Source: an uncultured Eubacteriales bacterium (GTDB taxonomy: Bacteria; Bacillota; Clostridia; Oscillospirales; Oscillospiraceae). From it: a stretch of 64,000 nucleotides of DNA. Position 1 is the stretch's first letter, and each line of letters opens with the position of its first letter. The DNA lies in assembly GCA_900546915.1 (NCBI GenBank), contig UREY01000003.1, forward strand, positions 1-64,000, written 5' to 3'. Positions 55,077 to 63,900 of this stretch are shown here, in pieces. The notes beneath the pieces are model-generated. The model saw only the letters and a program-made list of their open reading frames with translations, was not told the DNA's origin and searched no databases. Made by a program: the position numbers and the translations under genes.

Positions 55077-55668
55077 AAGATATACAACTCCTTTTAATAA
55101 ATCAAAAAATTGGGTCAACCGATCCGGTAAATCAACCCTATGGAAGCCGGCTTTTGAAAAAGGCGCAACAAAACAACACACCCGATTCTCCGGCGCAGGA
55201 ACCCCGCTACGTTCCGTCTGCCTGGGAGAAACAGCTGCGGTTAGGCCTATTCAAATCATCCGGTATTGAGATCAGAGGCGCCCGCCTCTGAATCAAAGAC
55301 GCACAAAAGCAACTCACCGACCCCTTGCTCCTCATTCGGAAAGCAAGGGCGCACAAAACCCTGTTAAAATTAAGTATAGCACACTTTTGGGAAAAAGTAT
55401 ACCATCTTTTTGATACAGCCGGTGAAAATTTCCGTAAGACCGAAAACCAAAACCGACTTGCCCGCATTCTATCTGCACGCCATGGAAAAACTGGACGGCT
55501 TGCAAGGGGACGCCCCTCCGGCATTCGGGCCGGGATGTTCCGAAAAAAGGACCCGCTGCAGAAATTTGCAACGGATCCCGGTTTTCCATATCCATGTTTC
55601 GCTCCAGAGGCGGCCCCTGGAAGCGGCCCTTGCGTTCAGTCCGTAACCGAGCCGGAGGTCACATCGTG
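55077..55668. other. Gene-free stretch: rnj leader and C39 gene 3' region
   Basis: On the minus strand TATACT boxes near 55374-55379 and 55398-55403 could start rnj, but no good -35 accompanies them. A short palindrome, TCAGAGGCG/CGCCTCTGA (55272-55291), lies in the leader. Overlapping short open frames in several registers look like chance. No other feature is supported. Confidence 0.5.
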
Positions 55669-56451
55669 TTACTGGGGCGTGGCCACCAGGAAGCACATGT
55701 CGTTGAGCTCCCCGGAAGCTTCATCAAAGAAATTGTAGAAGGTGAAGTTGTACAAAAACCGCTCCGCGCCGTACACGCCGTAGCCGTCCTGGTTGTGGTC
55801 CGTGGTATCATAGGGGTCCGCCACAATGATCACGTCGTCCTGGGTGGTCTCCGTGCCCATGGTGTCGTAGCCCACGATCACCTGCCAGTGGCCGCCCCAG
55901 TCGTTCCAGCCCACCATAATGGGAGTCCCGGCGGCGAGGGTTTCCTGAATATAGTCAAAGGTAAAGACGTCGTACACATTGTCCTGACAATCGTAGGTGG
56001 AATACAAGTCAAAGCCGCCCACGCCTTCAAAGATGTCAATCAGCTGGCTCAGACTGGTGGCGCCGGGCTCCAGCCCGTTGCTGCGGTATGCGGCCAGAGA
56101 CTCTTCGTTGTAGTCTCCCAGCTTCCCGTACCAGTTGAGAACCATCAGCGCGCTGGATACGCCGCAGCTCCACTCGCTGGTCTGCTGCTGCGTCTGAAAG
56201 TTGCTGAGGATGGTCAACGTGTCGTTGGATTCCATATGATAGAAGTCCAGGGTGCTGAAATAGGGGCTGTCCTGGTGATCGCCCTGCCGCTCGACGCTGT
56301 CCGCGCCGTCCGCCTCGCTGAGGTCGCAGGAATAGGGGATTTTCATCTCATCGGTATAGTTGCCGTGGTTTTCCGCCTGAGTGTCGCCGCAGGCAGTCAA
56401 GAAAAGCGCGCACATAGAGATCACAAGGGACCATACAATTAGTTTTTTCAT
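55669..56451 (-). CDS. Lipoprotein with C39-like papain-fold cysteine peptidase domain
   Basis: 260 residues. The signal peptide ends in the lipobox LTAC (lipidated Cys21). The C39-type triad can be placed as Cys96 (TSEWSCGVSSALMVLNWYG), His188 (GWNDWGGHWQVIVGYD) and Asp212 (VIIVADPYD). The latter half reads like a complete peptidase_C39_2 domain. It would act outside the cytoplasm, anchored to the membrane. TTGGAG precedes ATG 56451. It lies on the same strand, downstream of the radical SAM locus, but is separated by 468 bp and probably has its own promoter. Confidence 0.82.
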   Translation of the reverse strand: MKKLIVWSLVISMCALFLTACGDTQAENHGNYTDEMKIPYSCDLSEADGADSVERQGDHQDSPYFSTLDFYHMESNDTLTILSNFQTQQQTSEWSCGVSSALMVLNWYGKLGDYNEESLAAYRSNGLEPGATSLSQLIDIFEGVGGFDLYSTYDCQDNVYDVFTFDYIQETLAAGTPIMVGWNDWGGHWQVIVGYDTMGTETTQDDVIIVADPYDTTDHNQDGYGVYGAERFLYNFTFYNFFDEASGELNDMCFLVATPQ

Positions 56452-56919
56452 CGTAATTCACTCCAATAAAAAATTAATTGTACTTGTCAAACAATCCCGC
56501 CTTGTATTGTATTATTTATGCTTGGGTGTCCCCACCCTCCCTTTATTTATCCAATTTTCAGGTCGTCTTTTATGTAGAGTCTATATAGTAATGGTTTAAT
56601 TTGAAACATCCCTACTTTTACTACTCTCATGTTGTTTTATACAAGTACCGATGGAGCCAAAAGCTCCGAGGGACCTACGAAGCGGCTTCGCCTCGTACGA
56701 TAAAATTTTGAGCCCGCACAGGCTCCAACAAGAGATCGCGTTCCGGCTCTGTCCTCCCCCTGACGCAAAGTACGCCCTGCCGGAATGGGCAGGGCGTGAA
56801 CATTATACTGGAAATTGCCGCCGGCCGCAAGGCAAGAAAATGCCGAAATCTGCCGCCGGTTTTGGGAAAAATTTGTACAAATTGTGAATAAACTGTGGCC
56901 GACTGGGGGCCAAAAGCCT
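56452..56919. other. Intergenic region with three small hairpins and an AT-rich part
   Basis: The AT-rich part (56452-56640) is a likely promoter region for the C39 gene. Then GGAGC/GCTCC (56653-56667), TACGA-GGC/GCC-TCGTA (56676-56697) and GAGCC/GGCTC (56710-56725) form three successive hairpins. No coding frame is convincing. Confidence 0.4.
56772..56797 (-). terminator. Hairpin downstream of the pqqD-like gene
   Basis: ACGCCCTGCC (56772-56781) pairs with GGCAGGGCGT (56788-56797). On the minus strand it follows the last gene of the radical SAM operon, with only ACTTTG after it. Confidence 0.55.
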
Positions 56920-57192
56920 TCAGTCTTCCTTTTCCAGCAACCCGTGGGTTTCCAATTCCGTCAAAAATTGGTCCAAATCCTGACGAGCCGCGTCGGGCGC
57001 CACGTCAAACCGGTCCAGGACGCCCTGCAGAATCTCTTCGTAGGACGCCCCCTGGTCCAGGCCGCGCCAGATCTGGGCGCTGACGGGATTTAAGGTGATC
57101 ATGCCGTTCAGCTGCAAAGCCGTCCGGCCCACCGGGACCAGGATGGTCTCCCCCACCAGCTCCCGCAGAACAAATTCGCCTTTGATTTTCAT
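56920..57192 (-). CDS. PqqD-like peptide-recognition protein
   Basis: 90 residues, the size of a free-standing PqqD/RiPP recognition element. The PqqD pattern is clear: LQLNGMITLNPVSAQIWRGL (the NxxGxxIW-type core), then DQGASYEEILQGVLDRFDV and a final DLDQFLTELETHGLLE helix. In PQQ and other RiPP systems this winged-helix domain binds the leader peptide and presents it to the radical SAM enzyme. GGAG precedes ATG 57192. It lies 11 bp after the membrane-anchored gene, at the end of the minus-strand operon. Confidence 0.85.
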   Translation of the reverse strand: MKIKGEFVLRELVGETILVPVGRTALQLNGMITLNPVSAQIWRGLDQGASYEEILQGVLDRFDVAPDAARQDLDQFLTELETHGLLEKED

Positions 57193-57203
57193 ACGCCATT
57201 CTC

Positions 57204-58142
57204 CTATTCCGTGTCATAAGTCCGCACCATCACAATCCGGCTGGAACCGGCGGCATAATGCGAGGGGATGATTTGGACCTCCTCCCCCGGCTGCAAATCC
57301 GTCACCTTGGCCGTGTAGGCAATCCCGCCCACGTAGACGTCCAGGTCCTCCATGTAGTATTTGTAGAAAACCCGCACGCAAACGATGGGCTCCTGGGTCA
57401 GGTTGGTCACCGTCAGGGAGTTGTCTCCGTTGTCCGTCACCCGGACCTGGTCTTCCGACATCTCCATAGCCTCCAGCTCCGCCACGTCGGCCGTACAGCC
57501 GGTCAGGACGGCGTCCCGATAGGCGGCCCGGTCGGCCTCCTGCACCACCACGGTCTGCCCGGCCGGAATGGCGGTGGCCTCAAAGCTCCAGGTCTCGTCA
57601 CCGGCGTTGAGAGAAATCCGGGTGTACTCCACCGCCGTCTCGCCGGTGTTCTCCAGGACCATGGCGGCCACGCCTGTGATCTCCTCATCCGTGCCGTCCT
57701 CCAGGAAGACCCCGTCATAGGCCGCAATCTTTTGAATCACCAGACCCGTATCGGGAATTGCATAGGGAAAGGAGATTTCGCCGGTCTGTTCCGCCACCGT
57801 CTCCGGCGGCGCGGTGGGGGCAACCGTCTCCGGGCTGCCTTCCGTTTCGCTTCCGCTTGCTTCCTCCGGCGGCTCCGTGGCGGAACCGGAGGGAGCAGGC
57901 TCCCATGTGGGGTCCGAGGCCGTGGGGGCGGAGGCAGCCGGCCCGGTGGACTCCTCCGTGGCGTCGGGCTCCATGGTCTGGCTCTGACCGGTCGTCTCCT
58001 GGGGCGCCGTAGTGGCCGCGCTGTGGGAGGGCGAAAGCCCGGCATCCGGCTTCTGGGGCCTCCAGACCAGGGCCAAAATCACCACGCAGATTCCCACCGC
58101 CGTCAGGACCGCCGAAAGGATGATTTTTTTCTTTCTATTCAT
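57204..58142 (-). CDS. Membrane-anchored protein with Thr/Pro/Glu-rich linker and C-terminal beta domain
   Basis: 312 residues from ATG 58142. The basic start NRKKK and one membrane helix (IILSAVLTAVGICVVILALV) are followed by about 100 residues of Ser/Thr/Pro/Glu/Ala low complexity, then a beta-rich extracellular domain (ETGEISFPYAI-type strands, LVIQKIAAYDGVFLEDGTDE, VCVRVFYKYYMEDLDVYVGG). The middle of the domain reads like an Ig/FxLYD-type fold. It sits between the radical SAM and PqqD genes, so it may be part of peptide display or sensing. No family is confidently recognised. Confidence 0.75.
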   Translation of the reverse strand: MNRKKKIILSAVLTAVGICVVILALVWRPQKPDAGLSPSHSAATTAPQETTGQSQTMEPDATEESTGPAASAPTASDPTWEPAPSGSATEPPEEASGSETEGSPETVAPTAPPETVAEQTGEISFPYAIPDTGLVIQKIAAYDGVFLEDGTDEEITGVAAMVLENTGETAVEYTRISLNAGDETWSFEATAIPAGQTVVVQEADRAAYRDAVLTGCTADVAELEAMEMSEDQVRVTDNGDNSLTVTNLTQEPIVCVRVFYKYYMEDLDVYVGGIAYTAKVTDLQPGEEVQIIPSHYAAGSSRIVMVRTYDTE

Positions 58143-58159
58143 GGGCAATTCCGCCTTTC

Positions 58160-59296
58160 TCAGGTCTTCCGGTTTCGGATTTCCTCCTCTACCCGACGGC
58201 AGGCGGCCCCGTAGGCCTGTGCCATCCGGCAGCGGTATTCCGGAACTTGGTGGTACGCGCCGCTCTCTGTGCGCGCCATGGCGGCGCAGGCCTTACATTG
58301 GTCCCGCAGGGCGCAGCCGGAGCATGCAGCGGGCAGGCGAATGGCCGCCGACGCTTCGGCAGCCTGCTTCCACGCCTGGGCAAAGCCCAGGGCAAACACA
58401 TCCGCGCCGCAATCCGGCAGCATCCCGCAGGGCAGCAGCCGCCCGTCCCAGGTCACCCAGAAGCTGCATTTTCCCGCCCGGCAGCGAATTCCCTCGCCCT
58501 CCAGGCTCCCACAGTCCTCCCCCGGCTCGGCGCAGAGGCCCGCATCCGTCTGGGTCCTCCGGCGCTCCAGGAAGGCCTCCTCGCCGTTCATCAGCGATTC
58601 AATCCGCGCGGAATAATAGGCCGCCTCCTCGGGGGTGAAGCGGTCGTTCCGGCCCACTTGGCCGGGGTCCCGGCGCAGGGGCGGGAACATGTAGGAGGTC
58701 GCCTGCACCAGGAGCTTCTCCTCCTTGGCATAGGCAAAAATGCCCTCCAAATCCGCTGCATTGTAGGGGGTCAGGCTGCAATTCAGCTTCACGGAAATCC
58801 CGGCGTCCCGGAGCAGACGAATGGCCCGGGTCACCTGGGTAAAGCCCTGGGGATTCCGGCAGAGCCGGTCGTAGGTCTCGTCGGAGGCCCCGTAAAGGGT
58901 CACGTTCATTCTCACCGGCGGAGCCTGCCGGAGCCACTGCACAACCTCCTCATCTATGAGGGTCCCGTTGGTATTCACGGAGACCAGCAGGCCCATGCGG
59001 TGCAGGGCCGTCAAAATCTCCCGAAAGTCCGGATGCAGAAGGGGCTCGCCGCCGGTGAGCAAGAGGTACAGCAGCCCCTGCTCCTTCGCCTGCCGGGCCA
59101 GGTCCAGCCAGGCGTCCCGCCGCACCAGAGGATGCGCAGCCTCCTGCTGCTCCCGGCTCATGCGCACGTAGCACATGCGGCAGTTCATGTTGCACAAAGG
59201 CGTCAGCTCAAAGGTCCCGCTGAGGGGGATTCCCTGCCTGGCGGCTTTAGCGTGTAAGTATTCTGTGATGGGCGGTTCCACCGGAATGGAAATCAT
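58160..59296 (-). CDS. Radical SAM/SPASM-type peptide-modifying enzyme
   Basis: 378 residues from ATG 59296 (AAGGAG upstream). The radical SAM cluster motif is CNMNCRMCY (Cys35, Cys39, Cys42), and the SAM-binding GGE motif is LLTGGEPLLHPDF. The C-terminal region holds many cysteines (GIRCRAGKCSFW, PCGMLPDCG, CSGCALRDQCKACA) arranged like a SPASM auxiliary iron-sulfur domain. Such enzymes install thioether, C-C or epimer changes in ribosomal peptides. It is flanked by an HprK-like kinase, a PqqD-like gene and a Cys-containing short peptide, which supports a RiPP maturase role. The chemistry is not inferable. Confidence 0.88.
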   Translation of the reverse strand: MISIPVEPPITEYLHAKAARQGIPLSGTFELTPLCNMNCRMCYVRMSREQQEAAHPLVRRDAWLDLARQAKEQGLLYLLLTGGEPLLHPDFREILTALHRMGLLVSVNTNGTLIDEEVVQWLRQAPPVRMNVTLYGASDETYDRLCRNPQGFTQVTRAIRLLRDAGISVKLNCSLTPYNAADLEGIFAYAKEEKLLVQATSYMFPPLRRDPGQVGRNDRFTPEEAAYYSARIESLMNGEEAFLERRRTQTDAGLCAEPGEDCGSLEGEGIRCRAGKCSFWVTWDGRLLPCGMLPDCGADVFALGFAQAWKQAAEASAAIRLPAACSGCALRDQCKACAAMARTESGAYHQVPEYRCRMAQAYGAACRRVEEEIRNRKT

Positions 59297-59389
59297 GGGT
59301 ACCGCTCCTTTCTCATGGTTTCTTGTAATTCGGTCCCGCTTCCTGCAGAGCCTGGGCCCGGAGAGGCTCCCACCGGCAGGAAAAGCCTG

Positions 59390-60262
59390 TTATGTCTCTC
59401 CGGCCTCCTGCAGAACCCGGGCGCAGAGAAGCTCCACCGCCTCCCGGTCCGGGCGGCATTCCAGGCGGTAAACCGGAACCCGGTCCAGGACGGCCAGGAG
59501 CAAATCGGCGACCTGCTCCACAAACGCCGGGTCCCACCGGTGCACCGTCAGCTCCGGGAACAGGGCGGCAAAGGCCTCCGCCGGTCCGGCATCCCGCAGG
59601 CGGTTCTCCGGACCCTGGCGAAGCACCACCAGGGCGGAAATCTCCGCCGACTCATTGCGGTAAACCCCGGAGGAACCGGCGTAGGGCAGGCCGTACGCCC
59701 GCCAACGGCCTGCGCTCCGGCGCAGGGCCGCCCGGTCTCCGTTGATGACCTCCGCACCCCGGTGCCGGACCCACAAATCCGCCTGGGTGGATTTGCCGGT
59801 GCCGGAGGGGGCGGAAAAGAGAATCCCCCGGTCCTGCCAGCGGATGAAGGAGGCGTGCAGGAGCAGGCCCTGCCGGGACAGCAGCAGGCGCTCCAGCCCC
59901 AAAAGGTCGCAAATGTTCCGGGAAAAGGCCAAATGGTCCGCCTTGTCCGCCAAATACCAGCACTGCACCGGGGCCACGCCGGTTTTGGGCCAGAGGACAC
60001 AGGCATAGGGCGTACCCCGGGGCACGGCGCTGTGGTACACCCGGCAGTCCCGGGGCGTCTGCACATGATACTGGCAGACCTCCCAATGCCCGCCCGGCGG
60101 CATGTCCGGCAAAGTCGACGCCGGAGTAAAGGCCGCCTCCAAGTCCGCCGGAACGGAGGGAGAACCCGCCTGCAAAAACGCTTGGGACTCCCGGGTGATG
60201 GTGATGGGAAAGGGGATTTCGCACAGAACGGAAATCCCCGCAACCTGATATCGGTAAAACAT
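59390..60262 (-). CDS. HprK-like ATP-binding kinase-family protein
   Basis: 290 residues from ATG 60262, with GGGAG 7 nt upstream. Walker A PSGTGKST lies at 152-159, followed by ADLWVRHRGAEVINGDRAAL, the HprK-type acidic motif (Asp176). The N-terminal half is the poorly conserved domain found in HprK-related proteins of RiPP and exosortase loci rather than the PTS HPr kinase itself. HASFIRW, just before the P-loop, fits that family. It may phosphorylate the peptide or act as a scaffold ATPase. 93 bp separate it from the radical SAM gene. Confidence 0.78.
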   Translation of the reverse strand: MFYRYQVAGISVLCEIPFPITITRESQAFLQAGSPSVPADLEAAFTPASTLPDMPPGGHWEVCQYHVQTPRDCRVYHSAVPRGTPYACVLWPKTGVAPVQCWYLADKADHLAFSRNICDLLGLERLLLSRQGLLLHASFIRWQDRGILFSAPSGTGKSTQADLWVRHRGAEVINGDRAALRRSAGRWRAYGLPYAGSSGVYRNESAEISALVVLRQGPENRLRDAGPAEAFAALFPELTVHRWDPAFVEQVADLLLAVLDRVPVYRLECRPDREAVELLCARVLQEAGET

Positions 60263-60601
60263 GGCAATCTCCCAAAATATCGTTTCGCCCCAGACGACCG
60301 GCGGCAAAAGCCGCTCCCGCTCAGAGAAGGCCGAACTCCGGCAGGCCCGGACCTTTCCAGGGCGCGGGGGAGACCCGCAGACCAAAAAGCCTGTGACCGT
60401 CGTCCTGGGCGCAGCGCAGAGTCTGTGAGACCGCGCAGGGAGCCCTGCAGCGGGCAAAAGAGAAGCTTTCCCTTTCTTCCACAGGCTCTTCGCTTCACCC
60501 GGGAAATATTGCAGGCTCCGTCCAAGAAACCGCCCGGCAGATGCCGGAGGAAGCCGGAAAATGCGGTCGGCAGTGGGAAAACATGGAGCCCGGATTAGAC
60601 A
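60263..60601 (-). other. Long untranslated leader before the HprK-like gene
   Basis: About 340 bp between the intercistronic hairpin and the HprK-like ATG. An open frame continues upstream in register with the gene, but it lacks a ribosome site and protein-like composition. No internal promoter with good boxes is seen. Confidence 0.4.
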
Positions 60602-60632
60602 AAGGGCTGCAGCAAAGATTGCTGCAGCCCTT
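60602..60632 (-). terminator. Intercistronic hairpin (partial terminator/attenuator) after the peptide gene
   Basis: AAGGGCTGCAGCA (60602-60614), loop AAGAT, perfect partner TGCTGCAGCCCTT (60620-60632). On the minus strand it ends in CCCTTTGTCTAAT. It lies 35 bp after the peptide stop and would give more peptide mRNA than enzyme mRNA. Confidence 0.65.
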
Positions 60633-60666
60633 TTCGTGTCATGCCCCCAAGGGCAGCTCAGCCTGT

Positions 60667-60933
60667 TTACGAGGAGAAGATGTTGTAGCCGCCGTCGGGG
60701 TTGTTGTAGCAAACACCGCCTACATTTTCATCGGCTCCGACAAATGTCGAGCAAGCCGGGCCCTCTACCCACAGAACCATATTACCCAAATCCCATCCGC
60801 AGGTGCTTTTGTCCCAATGGGTCGGCTTTCCCAAGCTACCGCCGCCTCCGGGCGCGCCGCAGCCCGAGGCCACGTTCTGGCTCAAGGCAAAACGCTCCAA
60901 ATGCAACGCAGGTTTCACATAAGCTTCTTTCAT
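60667..60933 (-). CDS. Candidate RiPP precursor peptide, Gly-rich with four cysteines
   Basis: 88 residues from ATG 60933, with GGGGGGA 7 nt upstream (the ATG two codons earlier is too close). The leader-like N-terminus MKEAYVKPALHLERFALSQN has the Y-x-KP-x-L-x-L-E-x-F-x-L-S-Q pattern common to short Clostridial peptides of unknown function. After VASGC the core is Gly, Asn and Trp rich with Cys25, Cys45, Cys61 and Cys75. It is 18 bp downstream of the VWA gene and precedes the radical SAM/PqqD genes. It could instead be a small exported disulfide protein. The precursor role is inferred from context. Confidence 0.7.
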   Translation of the reverse strand: MKEAYVKPALHLERFALSQNVASGCGAPGGGGSLGKPTHWDKSTCGWDLGNMVLWVEGPACSTFVGADENVGGVCYNNPDGGYNIFSS

Positions 60934-60951
60934 GATCATTCCCCCCTTTTC

Positions 60952-63900
60952 TCAGGGCCGGAGCAGGTCCCAGATGCCCCGGAAAATCTTTTGCAGCCAT
61001 TCCCAGGCAACCGAACCGTCGCCCAGCTCCTGGACGTCCGGGTTCTCAATTTCCACATCTCCCAGGTCTGTGGGATACTCCACAACCTCCAGGGAGTCAA
61101 AGGTATCGGCATAGGCCAGCAGCTCCGAGACACTGGCGCCGACGATGCCGGCGTTCTCATCCTCGCTGTCGCTGGTGGTGCGGAGCTTGGTGATCGACAG
61201 CAGATTCTCGCCGGTGTTCTTCACCATGACGATTCCATCTGCATTGGGCGTCACTTCGTAGTACATATCGCAGGAGCCGCAAATCCCGATCTGCATCTTG
61301 CCGGTTCCACTGGTTGCCTCCGCCTGTGTTGCACCGGCGGGTCCCTTCAGGCCCAGGTAGTAGTGCGAATTGCTGCCGGTTGCGACCTGGAAGGCAATGG
61401 ACTGGCCGGGCGCCAAATAGACCTCGTTCTTCGGGCCGTATTCCACATACGTGCCGACCTCAGAGGTCGTGACGCCGGTCTGCCCGTCTACCTGGTCGAT
61501 GAAAACGACCGAGTTATTGGGGAGCTCATCTCCCTCCGGCAGATTCGCTTGCGTCACAAGGATATCCCGCACTTCCTGGAACACGGCGTTCAGCTCGTGA
61601 TCCGCGCCATAGGCGTCCTGAACCAGCTGATCCTCCTCCAGGCCCTGAATGGGATTGTACACCCGCACGCCGTCGAGATAGTAGGTGGAGCGGCCTTCTG
61701 CGGCGGTTGTGACCATAATGGTCACCTTGTATTCCCCGTACGTCAGATCCTGGAAGGAGACGGTGGGAATCTGATAATAACCCGTTTCTCCATTGGACTC
61801 CGCCAGATTGTCTACAATCAGACGCTGCACCTTGGCGTTTTCACTCTCAAACTGAGGCTCCAGGACGGCGTAAACCGTTCCTGTTGTCATATCTGTTTTG
61901 CTATAAACATCTACACCCGTACCGGTGAAGGTGAAGGACGCCTGGGCCACCTCACCGTCCGAAGCCGTCACGCAATGGGCGCAGCCGTCGCTGAAGGTGA
62001 TATCATCATAGCTCTCTTCCCAGCCGTAGGGGTGGCCGTCGTCTACGGTCTGGGTGTTGCCGCCGGAGGTTGTTCCTTCCACCATCTGCGCCCAGTTGCC
62101 CGTGTATTCGATGCCCACTTTGCCGGTATTGCTGTCGGTCACAAAGGTATCCTCATAATACACGCTGTTGGCCGGCATCACCGTAACCCGGGACCACTGA
62201 TTCTCTGCACCGTCTTCTGCAATCTGCTTTCCGAATACGTACAGGTTGTCGTAGCCGTCCCAATTCATAGTCGTCGGCGTATAGGTCAGGCCGCTCTGCG
62301 TCGCCGAAACCTTGCCGTGGTCCTCCGTCAAGTTCCAGACCGGGCTGTAGAATCGGTGCATTCCATCTCCATTCAGTGTGGAAATGGAACCAATGCCCCA
62401 ATCCTGGGCGTTCAGATTGACCGGCTTGCCGTAATCCAAAACATAGGTCTTGCTCTTGAGAATGGTCTTCGGCTCCGGGAAGCGTACAAAGGGTTCCTCG
62501 TCGTCGGTGTTCTCGTAAATGCCCGAGGCGGCGTTGTTGGTTGAAATCTCCGCGTTGGTAATGGCCGCGTCGGTCGCCTCCACGCCCCGGATGGTCACCA
62601 GCAGTACATCGCCCGGGTGCTCCTCCGCAATATACCGCTTGGAGTAATCAAATCCCGTTACCTCGATCGTTCTGGTCTCTTCATCGGCCGTCACAGCAAT
62701 ATCGCTGGGGTTCTCCTCAACTTCGCCCCAGACGATGTTTCCCTCGGCGCCCAACTCGACGGATTGCGTCGCAACGGTGATATTTTCCTGTGCATCATAT
62801 CCGGCAGGAAGCACAAAGCCGTCATTTAGGATATCTCTCAGCACAGACTTCGCGTCCAAGGTCACAGTTGTGGAAGACTCAGTGGAATCATCTATAATAT
62901 ACGTAAAGATCTCATTCAGCTCGTCCGCGTCACTCGCCGTCATGTAGTACTTGTCATCGAATTTTGATCCGGGATAGGTCATACTCTGTGCGAAAGGATA
63001 ATTCGAAGACGTGTAATTCATAAAGCTGACTGTATTGTTCTCAGGATCGCTATCGTAAAGCCCAACCGAATAAACCGTTGCCTTATTTTCATTCTTCAAA
63101 ACATATGCCTTGCTCAACGCACTATTCGCCTCAGAATTTTCATAACCGCTCTTCCCAGGTTCTCCATCAGTAAAGAGCACAACCACGCGCTGCCGCTCAG
63201 AATCCTTATTATTCTCAAAGACTTTTTGTGCCATCTCCAGACCATAGGAAGTACGAGTAGCACCCTCAGCATCAAGATTCCCAATTGCTCTGCTAATTGA
63301 ACCTGCTATATCCCCATCCACATCATTTACTACTACCAATGCATCTTTATAGTCCTGGCTAGACAATTGAGAGTTAGTCTCCCACTTACTGTTCGCATAT
63401 TTCTTCAAATAACCGTCTACAAACAGGCCCGTATTCTTCCATGCGCTATTATCCGTCCCCTTAGATGCAAATCCAACCATTGCAATTCTATGTTCCACGT
63501 TATACTCTTTCGCGTTGGCAGATACGGAATTCACAAAATTCGTGACAGCCGCCTTCAGGGCGTTCAGCTTGGAAGTAGAGGTGCTGCTGCGTTGATATAA
63601 CACACCGGTCCAAATTGTTGCGCTTGAATCTCGCACATTGGTCGGCCTTTGCGTCGTCACGCCGGTACCACTCAAATAATAATTCTGTCCATTTTTCGTG
63701 TAGTACAGGTAGTACGTGGTATAACTGTCGAACCAGTCAAAGTGCCACTCTGAATCGCGCTTTACGGGATAGTAGTTCCCATCTGTATCTAAGTAATAGT
63801 AAGTTGTCTTCCCTCCGTAACTATTATAACTATAGCTTCGGTTCTCACGGGGCTGATAGCTATAGCTGGTTATGGAATCCGCCATAGAGCCGGACTGGTC

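Noticed and set aside
53709..55097. Long plus-strand frame opposite rnj
   Set aside because: Antisense to a gene with complete RNase J motifs and without any protein family character of its own.
60541..62544. 667-codon plus-strand frame opposite the VWA and peptide genes
   Set aside because: Shadow of the minus-strand VWA gene, which has an intact MIDAS. No ribosome site or domain is present.
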